64,000 bases of DNA from Blautia luti (GTDB lineage: Bacteria > Bacillota > Clostridia > Lachnospirales > Lachnospiraceae). Numbering within the stretch: the first letter of the stretch is position 1; every line of letters begins with the position of its first letter. This document shows positions 16,387 through 25,200 of the stretch, piece after piece. The notes under the pieces are model-generated. The model saw only the letters and a program-made list of their open reading frames with translations, was not told the origin of the DNA and made no database searches. A program made the position numbers and the translations under genes. The stretch spans positions 2,498,501-2,562,500 of the forward strand of contig NZ_AP028156.1 in assembly GCF_033096465.1 (NCBI RefSeq). The letters run 5' to 3'.

Positions 16387-16836
16387 GTTTTTGCCTTTCT
16401 TATCATGTTTCTGTGTCACCAGCCATCTGATTTACCTCGTTAAAAATCATATGATATAGCTATGTTTTTTCTTATAGTAACATACTCCAACTGATATTCG
16501 CAATCAGAATATGGAGCTTATTTGATATGGAAAAAGATTGTTAGTTACTGTTCACACATCACTATCCCGCGAGGTGTTTTGGCATGAATATGCCAAAATT
16601 CCATTGTCGCTGGCAATCTGGAATGAATTTTGGCTACGTTACTGTGAACGGAGTGAACAGTAACGATTGTTACAAGGCACTGAGTAAACAGTAACACAGT
16701 AACTCCAAGACTTACAAGGTTATCAACGTGACAGTAGAATGTGCGCAATAACTATGTTATACTGATAATATCTAAATGCTTCAGATATAATATCTGCCTA
16801 TCTGAATCATTCAAGCCACATTCTCAGGAGGAAAAA
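16387..16836. other. Intergenic region with a structured repeat element
   Basis: The 450 bases between the divergent hypothetical gene and the second MATE gene hold no convincing gene. They hold the 121-base palindromic element at 16544-16664 and, after it, further copies of its end motif (ACAGTAACACAGTAAC around 16687-16702). TATACT at about 16759 could be the -10 box of the MATE gene. Confidence 0.6.
16544..16664. repeat. Palindromic intergenic element with 12-bp inverted ends
   Basis: GTTACTGTTCAC (16544-16555) and GTGAACAGTAAC (16653-16664) are perfect inverted repeats. Inside are a perfect 9-bp hairpin (TTTTGGCAT/ATGCCAAAA), an AAAATTCCA/TGGAAT pairing and a second inner copy of the end (GTTACTGTGAAC, 16638-16649). 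Bases 16638-16664 match 7146-7172 at 22 of 27 positions. No coding capacity is seen. It resembles a REP- or MITE-like mobile repeat, or a structured RNA. Confidence 0.7.
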
Positions 16837-18177
16837 ATGTCGAAAAAAGAAATAAGTTTTACAGAAGGACCTGTGTTCCAGTCTTTGCTTCGGTTTGCTA
16901 TCCCCGTACTTGGAGCATTGATCCTGCAGGCTGCGTATGGCGCAGTTGATTTGCTGATTGTTGGAAAATTCGGAAATGCCTCGAGTATTTCCGCAGTAGG
17001 AACAGGAAGTTCCTTTATGCAGATGGCTACTTTTATCATTACAAGTCTTGCAATGGGCTCCACCGTAATAATCGGGCATCACATCGGAGAACAAAAACCA
17101 AAAGAAGCAGGAAATGCGGTCGGAACTACGATCATTCTTTTTCTGATCATTGCTGTCATCATGACATTTGTACTGGAATTTGCCGCCGGAGGAATTGCGC
17201 ATCTTTTACAGGCACCGGCTGAATCCTTTGACAAAACAATTCTTTATATCAGAATCTGTTCTGCCGGTATCGTTATTATCATTGCATACAATGTAATCAG
17301 CGGTGTGCTGCGAGGTGTGGGAAATGCAAACCTTCCACTTCTATTCGTAGGAATTGCCTGTGTCATAAATATTCTGGGAGATTTGCTTCTGGTTGGAGTA
17401 TTTCACATGGATGTTGCAGGTGCCGCCATTGCCACTGTATTTGCACAGTTTGTCTCTGTCGTCTGTTCTGTCGTTGTATTAAGAAAGCAGGATATGCCTA
17501 TAGAATTTTCCAGAGAACAATGTCGGATTTATAAGGAAGAGTTAGGGAAAATATTGAACGTAGGTGTGCCGATTGCACTTCAGGAGACAACGGTTCAGAT
17601 TTCATTTCTTGTCGTAAATTCTGTTATCAATCAGATGGGTCTGATGCCATCTGCCGGATATGGAATTGCACAGAAAATCGTTTCCTTTATTATGCTGGTT
17701 CCGTCCTCTATCATGCAGAGTGTATCAGCATTTGTTGCGCAGAATATCGGTGCCGGAAAGAAAAGCCGGGCATGGAAGGGTTTTTACACTGCAATTATTA
17801 CCGGATGTTCCGTTGGAATCATCATCTTTATGGTAGGATTCTTCGGAGGCGGAGTATTATCCTCTTTCTTTACCAATGATTCCGAGGTAATCGCGCAGAG
17901 TGCCGCTTACCTGAAAGGTTTCTCTGCCGACTGTATACTGACTTGTGTACTTTTCAGCAGTATCGGATATTTTAATGGCTGTGGAAAAAGTATTCCTGTT
18001 ATGATCCAGGGAATCACTTCCGCATTCTGCATCCGAATTCCGGTATCTATCATTATGTCGAGATTACCGGAAACATCTCTGACTTATGTTGGAATGGCGA
18101 CACCTATCACAACTGTATATGGAATTATCTTTTTTGTAATCTGTTTCCGGCTGTTAAATAAAAACTCAGCCAAATAA
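16837..18177 (+). CDS. MATE-family efflux transporter
   Basis: A 446-residue pump of the MATE family, distinct from the copy at 9478. The N-terminal family sequence is clear (FQSLLRFAIPVLGALILQAAY; GAVDLLIVGKFG), and about twelve hydrophobic segments follow in two halves. AGGAGG lies 6 bases before the ATG at 16837; an open extension back to 16741 has no ribosome site and was left out. The substrate is unknown. It is transcribed alone and ends at a hairpin. Confidence 0.9.
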   Translation: MSKKEISFTEGPVFQSLLRFAIPVLGALILQAAYGAVDLLIVGKFGNASSISAVGTGSSFMQMATFIITSLAMGSTVIIGHHIGEQKPKEAGNAVGTTIILFLIIAVIMTFVLEFAAGGIAHLLQAPAESFDKTILYIRICSAGIVIIIAYNVISGVLRGVGNANLPLLFVGIACVINILGDLLLVGVFHMDVAGAAIATVFAQFVSVVCSVVVLRKQDMPIEFSREQCRIYKEELGKILNVGVPIALQETTVQISFLVVNSVINQMGLMPSAGYGIAQKIVSFIMLVPSSIMQSVSAFVAQNIGAGKKSRAWKGFYTAIITGCSVGIIIFMVGFFGGGVLSSFFTNDSEVIAQSAAYLKGFSADCILTCVLFSSIGYFNGCGKSIPVMIQGITSAFCIRIPVSIIMSRLPETSLTYVGMATPITTVYGIIFFVICFRLLNKNSAK

Positions 18178-18180
18178 TAA

Positions 18181-18237
18181 AAATGGTTTCCTGTTATCAG
18201 TTCTCTTAGTAGAGATGCTGATAACAGAAAACCATTT
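18181..18237. terminator. Intrinsic terminator, stronger on the minus strand
   Basis: A long stem (AAATGGTTT with AAACCATTT, plus CTGTTATCAG with CTGATAACAG) lies between the convergent MATE and hydrolase genes. On the minus strand it is followed by TTATTATTTGG, so it ends the hydrolase operon; on the plus strand the tail is weaker. Confidence 0.75.
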
Positions 18238-18253
18238 CCATTATTTGATTATC

Positions 18254-18305
18254 CTCCGATACATGAATCGCATAGAAAATTTCATTAAGATACGAATCAC
18301 GTACA
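18254..18305 (-). pseudogene. Remnant of a second inositol-monophosphatase-like gene
   Basis: This stretch is nearly identical to two separated pieces of the gene at 20783-21544 (positions 21095-21114 and 21151-21181), in the same orientation. In the full gene those pieces are separated by 36 bases lying between two copies of AATCGCAT; the remnant has only one copy. That is the signature of a deletion between short direct repeats. The end of the hydrolase gene at 18297 overlaps the remnant. Confidence 0.65.
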
Positions 18306-19319
18306 ACTGTCAGATACCATGCCTGAATCCATAAACTTCATAATCTTATCTAAATACATTTCCATCGTCCTGTCATCGCTGCGGTAGGTCTCATGTCTGG
18401 TTCCCGGCAGGTAAACATATTCGCAGGAAGTAATTCCTCTGTGATTAATTTTCTCTGCAAATTTTCTCAATGCGTTTACAGATACAAAATCATCTCTTTC
18501 TGCCTGAAATAGCAAAACAGGTGCTGTCAGTTTTTTCCATCCATAATATTTTATGTACCAACTCATTTTTACAGACGCCAGAAGCCACCCATAAGAAGCT
18601 GCACTAACCTGGAATTTTTTATTCTCTTTACACAGCTCATTATATTTTTCGAATCTCGGTCTGGAAGTACATCCACTGATTTCGAAAGTCTCACCACCAT
18701 CATAAGGCTTCTGACCAGTCACATAGTCTTCCTCCCTTCCCAAAAGGCACTTCGTCTGTGCAATAGCAATCACCAATGGCCAGGGAACATTTCCGGTAAG
18801 CAGGCGGAGCATAGGAGAATTCAATATAATCTTCTGAAACAGTTGCGGCTCCCATGCAGCTGCAATTGTGCCAATCGCCCCACCCATAGAATGTGCAAAA
18901 AGAACTAACGGCAGTTCAGGATATGTTTTTTTAATTACATGGCATATTTTCAAAAAATCTCTCACATATCGCTTCCAGGTATCTATATGTACAAGAGATG
19001 AATCTGCTGTCAGACGATAACTTTGTCCATGTCCCATATGTTCCGGCATATACACATGATATCCAGCCTTCAGAAAATAATAAATCATCTCATCATATTT
19101 CGGCGCTGCTTCTGTAAAGCCATGACTGATTATAATAACGCCTTTCGGCTTCTCTGCCAGGTAACGCTGTACATGAATTTTCCCCACTATCCCCATATCT
19201 TTTCGATGCAGATGATCCTCTGCACCAGGAATGTATCCCTCCTGACGGTGCGTTGCAAGATATGGTTCTATTTCATCATTCATTTTATACACATATTCAT
19301 TCTCATGTATTATTTCCAT
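18297..19319 (-). CDS. Alpha/beta hydrolase, lysophospholipase/monoacylglycerol lipase-like
   Basis: A 340-residue serine hydrolase of the Hydrolase_4 group. The oxyanion region is SHGFTEAAPKYD, the nucleophile elbow AHSMGG, the acid in QAERDDFVS and the catalytic His in GTRHETY, all in the normal order. There is no signal peptide. The substrate is probably an acylglycerol, lysophospholipid or other ester. AGGAG precedes the ATG. It follows the transporter and IMPase-like genes in the same direction, and may act on what the transporter imports. The final residues read into a fragment derived from an IMPase gene, so the C-terminus may be non-native. Confidence 0.83.
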   Translation of the reverse strand: MEIIHENEYVYKMNDEIEPYLATHRQEGYIPGAEDHLHRKDMGIVGKIHVQRYLAEKPKGVIIISHGFTEAAPKYDEMIYYFLKAGYHVYMPEHMGHGQSYRLTADSSLVHIDTWKRYVRDFLKICHVIKKTYPELPLVLFAHSMGGAIGTIAAAWEPQLFQKIILNSPMLRLLTGNVPWPLVIAIAQTKCLLGREEDYVTGQKPYDGGETFEISGCTSRPRFEKYNELCKENKKFQVSAASYGWLLASVKMSWYIKYYGWKKLTAPVLLFQAERDDFVSVNALRKFAEKINHRGITSCEYVYLPGTRHETYRSDDRTMEMYLDKIMKFMDSGMVSDSCT

Positions 19320-19398
19320 TGTATGTACTCCTGTTACTTTTTCATAATTCTATTGCTATCTGCTTTTCACCATTCGATACATACCTGTATTATAATCT

Positions 19399-20757
19399 TT
19401 ACTGGTGCCTGTTAATAATCCCATTAATCTTTTTCTCATTATAAAATACCAGTATAATTCCACCTATACAACAGAATACTGCTGCCCCAAAAGCAGCAAC
19501 TCTATAACCAGTTCCCTCTGCTGCCCCTATCGTCGAGACTGCTGTAAATATCAACATAGAAATACTCTGCCCAAGTTTAAACGCAAATGTTCTCGCCGCA
19601 TAAAACATTCCTTCACGATTGCTTCCTGATGTAATCGAGTCGCTCTGCGAAATATCTGCCACAACAGCCTGCGGAAGAATTCCGAAAATTGCCATAGGAA
19701 GGGCCGCCACAACTGTCAGGAGCAGTCCCTGCACCGATGCCGGAATAAAACTCATTTTTCCCATAAATCCGGTATAAAAATAAGCAAGACTAAATACTGC
19801 AAATGCGAACAAGATCATCTTTTTCTTTCCAAGTTTAGGAGTAAGCTTATTTACCGGAATATAAAATACAAGGGACAACGCTGTCATTCCCACAAAATAC
19901 AGAGTTGTCATTGTTTCCGGAAGTTTCAAAAGACTGGTGACAAAAAATGGAAGACCTGTCTGAAACATGGTAAGTGCAATCCAGTAGAAAATATCAGATG
20001 CCACAAACTTGCGAAATTCTCCATTCTTAAAAGTAGCTGCAAGAGATCCAAAAACTGACTCTTTTGCAGGAACCGTATCTACATAATCCTTTTCACGGAT
20101 ACAAAATACCGGCACAAGCATACAGATAAACGCTATAGCCGCCATCAAAGTAAAGGTCATACGGATAGCACCAACTCTGCCAAAAGCAGGAATAAACATC
20201 CCCCATATCGTAGGTGCCAGATACGCCACTGCAGTTCCGGCAATAAATGTAAAGGAAATGACTGTGGAAATATTAAGTCTTTCCTGCTGGGTATGTCCAA
20301 GCTCCGGAATCAACGCATTATATGGTGTACAGTAAGCAGTAATGGAAAGATAGTACGCCAGAATCATAATCAGCAAAAACACTCCATTGATCCAGCTGTT
20401 TTTATTAACCGGTGACCAGAAAACCAGTACTGTAGAAAGCGCCAGCGGTAAAGATGCCCATTTCAGGAACGGAATTCTTCGCCCATTCTTTGACGTACAT
20501 CTGTCAGATAAAGAGGCGATCATTGGATCTGTAAAAGCATCAAAAATCCTTCCGAAAGCTGTAATTCCGCCAATAATAGTAAATATGCCAAAGACCACCA
20601 GCCCCTGTGGAATGAACACTGTCTGTCCCTGACTGATGGCTGTCTTATCCGGCTGATAAAAATATACAAGCCAGTTAGAAATAATCCCGGACAACATCGC
20701 CCATCCAAACTGTCCGGCTGCAAACTGCCATATTTTCCCTGTTGTTAACTTTTTCAC
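19399..20757 (-). CDS. MFS transporter, glycoside-pentoside-hexuronide (GPH) cation symporter type
   Basis: A 452-residue inner-membrane symporter with about twelve helices. The GPH signature is visible in GRIFDAFTDPMIASLSDR, followed by RRIPFLKWASLPLA. Family members usually import glycosides with Na+ or H+; the substrate is unknown here. The start is set at a GTG at 20757 because GGAGG lies 6 bases upstream and the following KKLTTGKIWQFA is the usual family start; the ATG at 20841 would add 28 unlikely residues. It starts 25 bases after the IMPase-like gene, so a sugar-phosphate link is plausible. Confidence 0.85.
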   Translation of the reverse strand: MKKLTTGKIWQFAAGQFGWAMLSGIISNWLVYFYQPDKTAISQGQTVFIPQGLVVFGIFTIIGGITAFGRIFDAFTDPMIASLSDRCTSKNGRRIPFLKWASLPLALSTVLVFWSPVNKNSWINGVFLLIMILAYYLSITAYCTPYNALIPELGHTQQERLNISTVISFTFIAGTAVAYLAPTIWGMFIPAFGRVGAIRMTFTLMAAIAFICMLVPVFCIREKDYVDTVPAKESVFGSLAATFKNGEFRKFVASDIFYWIALTMFQTGLPFFVTSLLKLPETMTTLYFVGMTALSLVFYIPVNKLTPKLGKKKMILFAFAVFSLAYFYTGFMGKMSFIPASVQGLLLTVVAALPMAIFGILPQAVVADISQSDSITSGSNREGMFYAARTFAFKLGQSISMLIFTAVSTIGAAEGTGYRVAAFGAAVFCCIGGIILVFYNEKKINGIINRHQ

Positions 20758-20782
20758 CGTGCACCTCCAGATTTCAGAACTA

Positions 20783-21544
20783 CTACTTATTTCTTGCAAG
20801 AATCGAACTCTTTTCCAGGCATGGAAGTTCTTCTCCTTCAACAGTCGTCACAATTCCGCCTGCTTCTTCAACAATAAGTGCACCTGCCGCAAAATCCCAT
20901 GGAGATAAAATAAGCTCGAAATAAATTTCCGCTCTTCCTGATGCTATGGCACATAAATCAAGTGCTGCAGATCCGCTTCGTCGGATATCAAGGCATTTTT
21001 GAAAATATTCGTAAGCTAATTCAAAGGATGCCTTCGCAAGCTCCGTATTATACGGTGATGAACCAAACAAAACAATGCTGTTTGCCAGATCATCCTTCGA
21101 TACATGAATCGCATTTCCATTCATATATGCACCCTCACCGGAAATCGCATAGAAAGTTTCATTAAGATACGGATTATGCACGACTCCCATATATCTCTTT
21201 CCATTTCGAATCAATCCAATAGATACACAGCTCATATGATAATCTTTAATAAAATTGGTAGTTCCATCAATCGGATCCACCACAAAAATATATTCTGCAT
21301 TTCTGTTAATCTGGCAATCCTCTTCTTCCCCCAAAAACTCCGCTTCCGGAAGAATCTCAGACAACTTTTTCTCCAGCATTTTCTGAATTTTGCAATCATA
21401 CTTCGTAACAAAATTTGCTTTTCCTGCCTTATCCTTAATGCCAAAATTTTCCCTGTCCGCCTGAAGCATAACCTGTCCGCATTCTTTTGCCGCTTCAATT
21501 ATTTCATTTAATATCGTATGTGGAGTTTTCTCCTTTAGTTCCAT
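20783..21544 (-). CDS. Inositol monophosphatase family phosphatase
   Basis: A 253-residue Mg2+/Li+-type sugar phosphatase. The three metal and catalytic motifs are present: LGEEED, DPIDGTTNF and WDFAAGALIVEEAGG. It may dephosphorylate inositol phosphate, another sugar phosphate or PAP. The start was taken at the ATG at 21544, with GAGGTG 8-9 bases upstream; a GTG at 21556 overlaps that site. It is the first gene of a unit with the GPH transporter and hydrolase. A remnant of a second copy lies downstream at 18254. Confidence 0.87.
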   Translation of the reverse strand: MELKEKTPHTILNEIIEAAKECGQVMLQADRENFGIKDKAGKANFVTKYDCKIQKMLEKKLSEILPEAEFLGEEEDCQINRNAEYIFVVDPIDGTTNFIKDYHMSCVSIGLIRNGKRYMGVVHNPYLNETFYAISGEGAYMNGNAIHVSKDDLANSIVLFGSSPYNTELAKASFELAYEYFQKCLDIRRSGSAALDLCAIASGRAEIYFELILSPWDFAAGALIVEEAGGIVTTVEGEELPCLEKSSILARNK

Positions 21545-21593
21545 ATTATCTGTCACCTCTCAATAGAAAATGGTTTCCTTTTTATCAATACTT

Positions 21594-23183
21594 TTATAAT
21601 TTCTCATACTTTTCAATCAGACACTGATGTTCTTTTGTCTTCTTGTCATAGTTTATCCCAACCAGTAAAATGTCTCCGGTATAATCCAGAACTGAATCCG
21701 GATATTGTTTTTCCTTAATCTGCTGTAATGCTGTCTTGACATTCTTATTACATTTAAGTTCTACGACAAGCGCCGGATAACTGGAAACGTATTCTGGTTT
21801 TGGAATAAATACAAAGTCTGCAAACCCACGTCCTGTCGGCAGTTCACGAACTGGTTTAAAATAATATTCCATTGAACTCAGATATGCAATTGCAAGTACA
21901 CTGCTCAAAGAATTCTCATTATTATACTGAATATTCGAAACATACTCTGTATGGATTTTCTCAATTCCCTCTTCAACTGCTTCTTCATCCATGTCCAGCG
22001 TAGCCTCCAGTAAATGTTCTGATTCCTGCTGAAAAGTAATCATCTCATTCCATTTTCTACTCTCAACCGCCGTAGTCAGCTCCTGCCGGATTTCTTCATT
22101 TGGAACAAATGCAGTTCTTCTGTTCTGGTTATATCCCAGATAGCCAAGATGGATCAAATACGTAAGTACATCATCTTTGCTTTGTATATTCACCGTATCA
22201 TTTTTGAAAGCAGATGTATTTACTTTAATCGAAGCACCGGAAAGTATTTCAATTATAGCGTTTTTCAAACCATCGTAATTCATATTGATAAAAGGAACAA
22301 TTGCTTCATAAGAAGCAGTCTCAGACCAGTAACTTCTAAACCTGCCCCGCACACAAACACTTACTACTGCTTTAGGATTATATACCTGATAGTCCTCCAG
22401 CAAATAACCATCATACCAATATTTTACTTTTTCAAAATCTCTGTGATATCTTTCGCAAAGATCCTTCACTTCAACTTCTGTAAATCCAATATATGGCGCC
22501 ATCACTCCTGCATCAAGCATTGTAAATTCATCAAAATTATTTAATGCAGACTGCGTTTTTTCTTTCTTTATCGGCAAAATACCTGTAAGATACGCTAACT
22601 GAATATATTTTGTCGGTTCCGTTCCCTTGAACATTGCCCGCAGGAAATTAATGTACTTTTCCTGTACTTTTTTATTCGCAGCTTCATCTCTGATCAAAAC
22701 ATCCCACTCATCAATAATTACAATAAATTTCTGACCCACATCATTTTTGATACGTGAAAGGCATTCTGACAAACTTATCTCCTCTTCAGGCAAGACACCA
22801 GGATAAATCTCTCTTAATTCATCCTGTACTGATTTCGTGATAAACGCTACAACATTATCCACTTCATCGCAGTTTGCCAGAAACCACTGAATATCAAGAT
22901 GAATCACATCATGCTTATTAAGGTGAGTCCTGAAATCCGATTCCCTGCTTATATCCAGCCCTGAAAACATTTCTTCGGAATTACAGCCTTTACTATAATA
23001 AGCGGCCAGCATATTTGCAGCATATGATTTTCCAAACCTGCGTGGTCTGCAGTTACAGATATAAGCTTCTGTTGTATTAAGTACGCTGTTTGTATATTCC
23101 AACAATCCGGTTTTATCCACATATATCGGAGAATTCAGTGCCACCTGAAATGCACTGTTATCAGGATTTACAAATCTACCCAT
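21594..23183 (-). CDS. AAA-ATPase-like/PD-(D/E)XK nuclease-like protein
   Basis: A 529-residue protein of the AAA-ATPase_like plus PDDEXK_9 type, which is multicopy in gut Firmicutes and Bacteroidetes. The N-terminal half has a modified P-loop (RPRRFGKSYAANML, about 45-58) and a Walker B-like VIIDEWDVLI. The C-terminal part has the nuclease-like core DFVFIPKP followed by ALVVELKCNK (E-x-K). The role is unproven; proposed links are to mobile DNA or toxins. GTAAGGA abuts the ATG. It is a single-gene unit. Confidence 0.85.
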   Translation of the reverse strand: MGRFVNPDNSAFQVALNSPIYVDKTGLLEYTNSVLNTTEAYICNCRPRRFGKSYAANMLAAYYSKGCNSEEMFSGLDISRESDFRTHLNKHDVIHLDIQWFLANCDEVDNVVAFITKSVQDELREIYPGVLPEEEISLSECLSRIKNDVGQKFIVIIDEWDVLIRDEAANKKVQEKYINFLRAMFKGTEPTKYIQLAYLTGILPIKKEKTQSALNNFDEFTMLDAGVMAPYIGFTEVEVKDLCERYHRDFEKVKYWYDGYLLEDYQVYNPKAVVSVCVRGRFRSYWSETASYEAIVPFINMNYDGLKNAIIEILSGASIKVNTSAFKNDTVNIQSKDDVLTYLIHLGYLGYNQNRRTAFVPNEEIRQELTTAVESRKWNEMITFQQESEHLLEATLDMDEEAVEEGIEKIHTEYVSNIQYNNENSLSSVLAIAYLSSMEYYFKPVRELPTGRGFADFVFIPKPEYVSSYPALVVELKCNKNVKTALQQIKEKQYPDSVLDYTGDILLVGINYDKKTKEHQCLIEKYEKL

Positions 23184-23201
23184 TCCTTACACCCCACAAT
23201 C

Positions 23202-23273
23202 AAAAAACAGCTTCACGTTATCAAAATTTTTAATAAAATAATGATAGCATGAAACTATTTTAACGTAAAGCTG
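23202..23273 (-). terminator. Intrinsic terminator after the SDR gene
   Basis: CAGCTTCACGTTA (23208-23220) pairs with TAACGTAAAGCTG (23261-23273) with one mismatch. On the minus strand the stem is followed by TTTTTTGATT. Confidence 0.7.
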
Positions 23274-23334
23274 AAAAAAACTGTTATATATCCAGACACC
23301 CGGGCTATATCGGGATTCTATAAAATAATCTCAG

Positions 23335-24138
23335 TTATTTTGCGTAAATAGAACCCACAATCTTTCCCCGTAATGTACATGGCAGAATTTTACATAACAA
23401 TCTCAGAATCTTATACTTCACACCCGCCACACAAATTGGTGCGCAGTTCTTTTTCTGTGCGATCTGCGCAATATATGTACCAATAACCTCCGGCGACATC
23501 CCACTCAGTTCATCTTTCTCCATCTGACTGACGCTGCGTGAAATACGGCCACCGTATTCATCATCACCCAAAACTGTCTTTTGTCTGGCCTGGGTAAAAC
23601 CGGTATGAATATCTCCAAGTTCTACTGCTGTTACCCTAACACCATAAGGACTTACTTCATTATCAAGCGCGCAGGAATAAGAAGACACTGCTGCTTTACT
23701 GGCTGAATAAAATGCCTGAAACGGAATGTGTGCCACCGCTGCCACAGAACTGATATTGACAATATGTCCACTGTGCTGTCTGCGCATAGATGGAAGAACA
23801 GCTCTGCTTACATTGACAGTTCCAAAAAAATTCACATTAAACTGCGCTTTCGCCTGTTCTGATTCTGTAAACTCCACCGCACCTGAAATACCAAAACCTG
23901 CGCAGTTTACAAGAATCTCGATACTTCCTCTTTCCGAAAGGATCTGCTCAACAGCTTCCTGCACGGAAGCCTCATCTGTCACATCTACACACATACGCCT
24001 CACGCCTTCTACAGGAACATCCCGGCGACTGAACTCATAGACTATATAGCCAGCCTTACTCAATGCTACTGCAGTACATCGTCCGATTCCGGAACTTCCG
24101 CCGGTGACAAGAGCTGTTCTTTTCTGTTTTGATTCCAT
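23335..24138 (-). CDS. Short-chain dehydrogenase/reductase
   Basis: A 267-residue NAD(P)(H)-dependent SDR of the classical type. It has the cofactor motif TGGSSGIG (about 12-19), NCAGFG in the fourth strand, catalytic Ser in VNISSVAAV and YSASK with the Tyr/Lys pair. The C-terminus is basic and hydrophobic (YKILRLLCKILP), possibly a membrane-contact helix like those of lipid-acting SDRs. The substrate is unknown. GAGGTAAG precedes the ATG. Confidence 0.85.
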   Translation of the reverse strand: MESKQKRTALVTGGSSGIGRCTAVALSKAGYIVYEFSRRDVPVEGVRRMCVDVTDEASVQEAVEQILSERGSIEILVNCAGFGISGAVEFTESEQAKAQFNVNFFGTVNVSRAVLPSMRRQHSGHIVNISSVAAVAHIPFQAFYSASKAAVSSYSCALDNEVSPYGVRVTAVELGDIHTGFTQARQKTVLGDDEYGGRISRSVSQMEKDELSGMSPEVIGTYIAQIAQKKNCAPICVAGVKYKILRLLCKILPCTLRGKIVGSIYAK

Positions 24139-24246
24139 ATTGTTACTTACCTCATTCCATTTTTTCTTCTTACCACACGGGTAAGTTCCTGTCGTATTTT
24201 CTCATTTTTGAATAACTGTCTGCACCATTCGTCCTGCGCCATAACA

Positions 24247-24612
24247 TCACCACAAATCATATTGTTTCATAGTTTCTGCGTTTCGATATTCATGTTTTTC
24301 ATAATATCCTATCAGTTTTCCCTCTTCTCTGAGTGCAACCATATAAACATCTTTATTCTGCTTCTCATTATGGAAAGTATAGACAAGGTTATGGCTCTCA
24401 TCTGCCGCAAACCAGTCCACTACCTTCTGTATTTTATCCCTGGATTCCTGATTATGACAATCTAACAGGCTTCTTCCAATAAGTTTATCACCGCCTCGCT
24501 TCGCATAGCTGTTAACAGCTGCCGGATTCATGTAGATAATCTCATGCTTAAGGTTGCATATAACAATCGAAGCCCTGTCCTGGTCAACAATACTCTTATA
24601 AAAACTAATCAT
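24247..24612 (-). CDS. PAS-domain protein
   Basis: A 121-residue stand-alone PAS-like protein. The fold signature is visible in ASIVICNLKHEIIYMNPAAV followed by LIGRSLLDCHN, and VYMVALREEGKLIGYYEKHE forms the last strands. No output domain is attached. Stand-alone PAS proteins bind small ligands or interact with sensors; no partner is identifiable here. AAAGGAC precedes the ATG. It lies 108 bases before the SDR gene in the same direction. Confidence 0.75.
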   Translation of the reverse strand: MISFYKSIVDQDRASIVICNLKHEIIYMNPAAVNSYAKRGGDKLIGRSLLDCHNQESRDKIQKVVDWFAADESHNLVYTFHNEKQNKDVYMVALREEGKLIGYYEKHEYRNAETMKQYDLW

Positions 24613-24732
24613 ATATTTTTTTATGTCCTTTCATTTTTTTCTTTCGTCTAATAGTTTACTATCCACATCAAATATCTTTAAATATCCGTTGGCATACATA
24701 CGGACACCATCAATGGTATTTATAATAAATTA

Positions 24733-25160
24733 TTACAAAATTTTCGAAACAAAATAATCTGCCTCAATAATATGCCTTACATTCTTCTCCCTGGAGTCAA
24801 CAATACTCACACGTCCATTCTCCGCTGTCAAAGTCACACTGGAACCATCATTCCGATAAACAGTCATATGTTCCACTGGGCGTTCCAATGTCTCTATTGG
24901 ATTCTTCATCTTTTTTAATCGCCGATACTCATATTCTGGAATAAAAAATTCAAGTTTTGAAATAGCTCTTTTTTTCTTTAATGGTGTTTTTCTTAATGAA
25001 CCATTTTTATTCATAAAACGATCCGCAAATTCAACATTTTCCGTCATTTTATCAATTACATCCGAAATCCCTTCAATCTGCTCAATCGGTCTTTCCTGTA
25101 ATACTCCTGTTATAATTTTCTTATAGTCTTCTTTTGAAATTTCTACTGACAGCTCATTTC
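24733..25160 (-). pseudogene. Gene truncated at its 5' end by the IS66 element
   Basis: The minus-strand frame is open from the IS66 terminus at 25160 to a stop at 24733 and encodes about 141 residues, of which the last 104 follow an internal ATG. Upstream residues (SVEISKEDYKKIITGVLQER) read naturally, so the gene began beyond the insertion point. The C-terminal part has an EYEYRRLKKMKNPIE region and a beta-rich tail (TVYRNDGSSVTLTAENGRVS). The family is unknown. The sequence to the right of the IS cluster does not continue it, so the 5' half appears lost. Confidence 0.6.
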
Positions 25161-25200
25161 GTAAGCGCTTAATTTTTAGGTATGATAGAAAAATCCCCGA

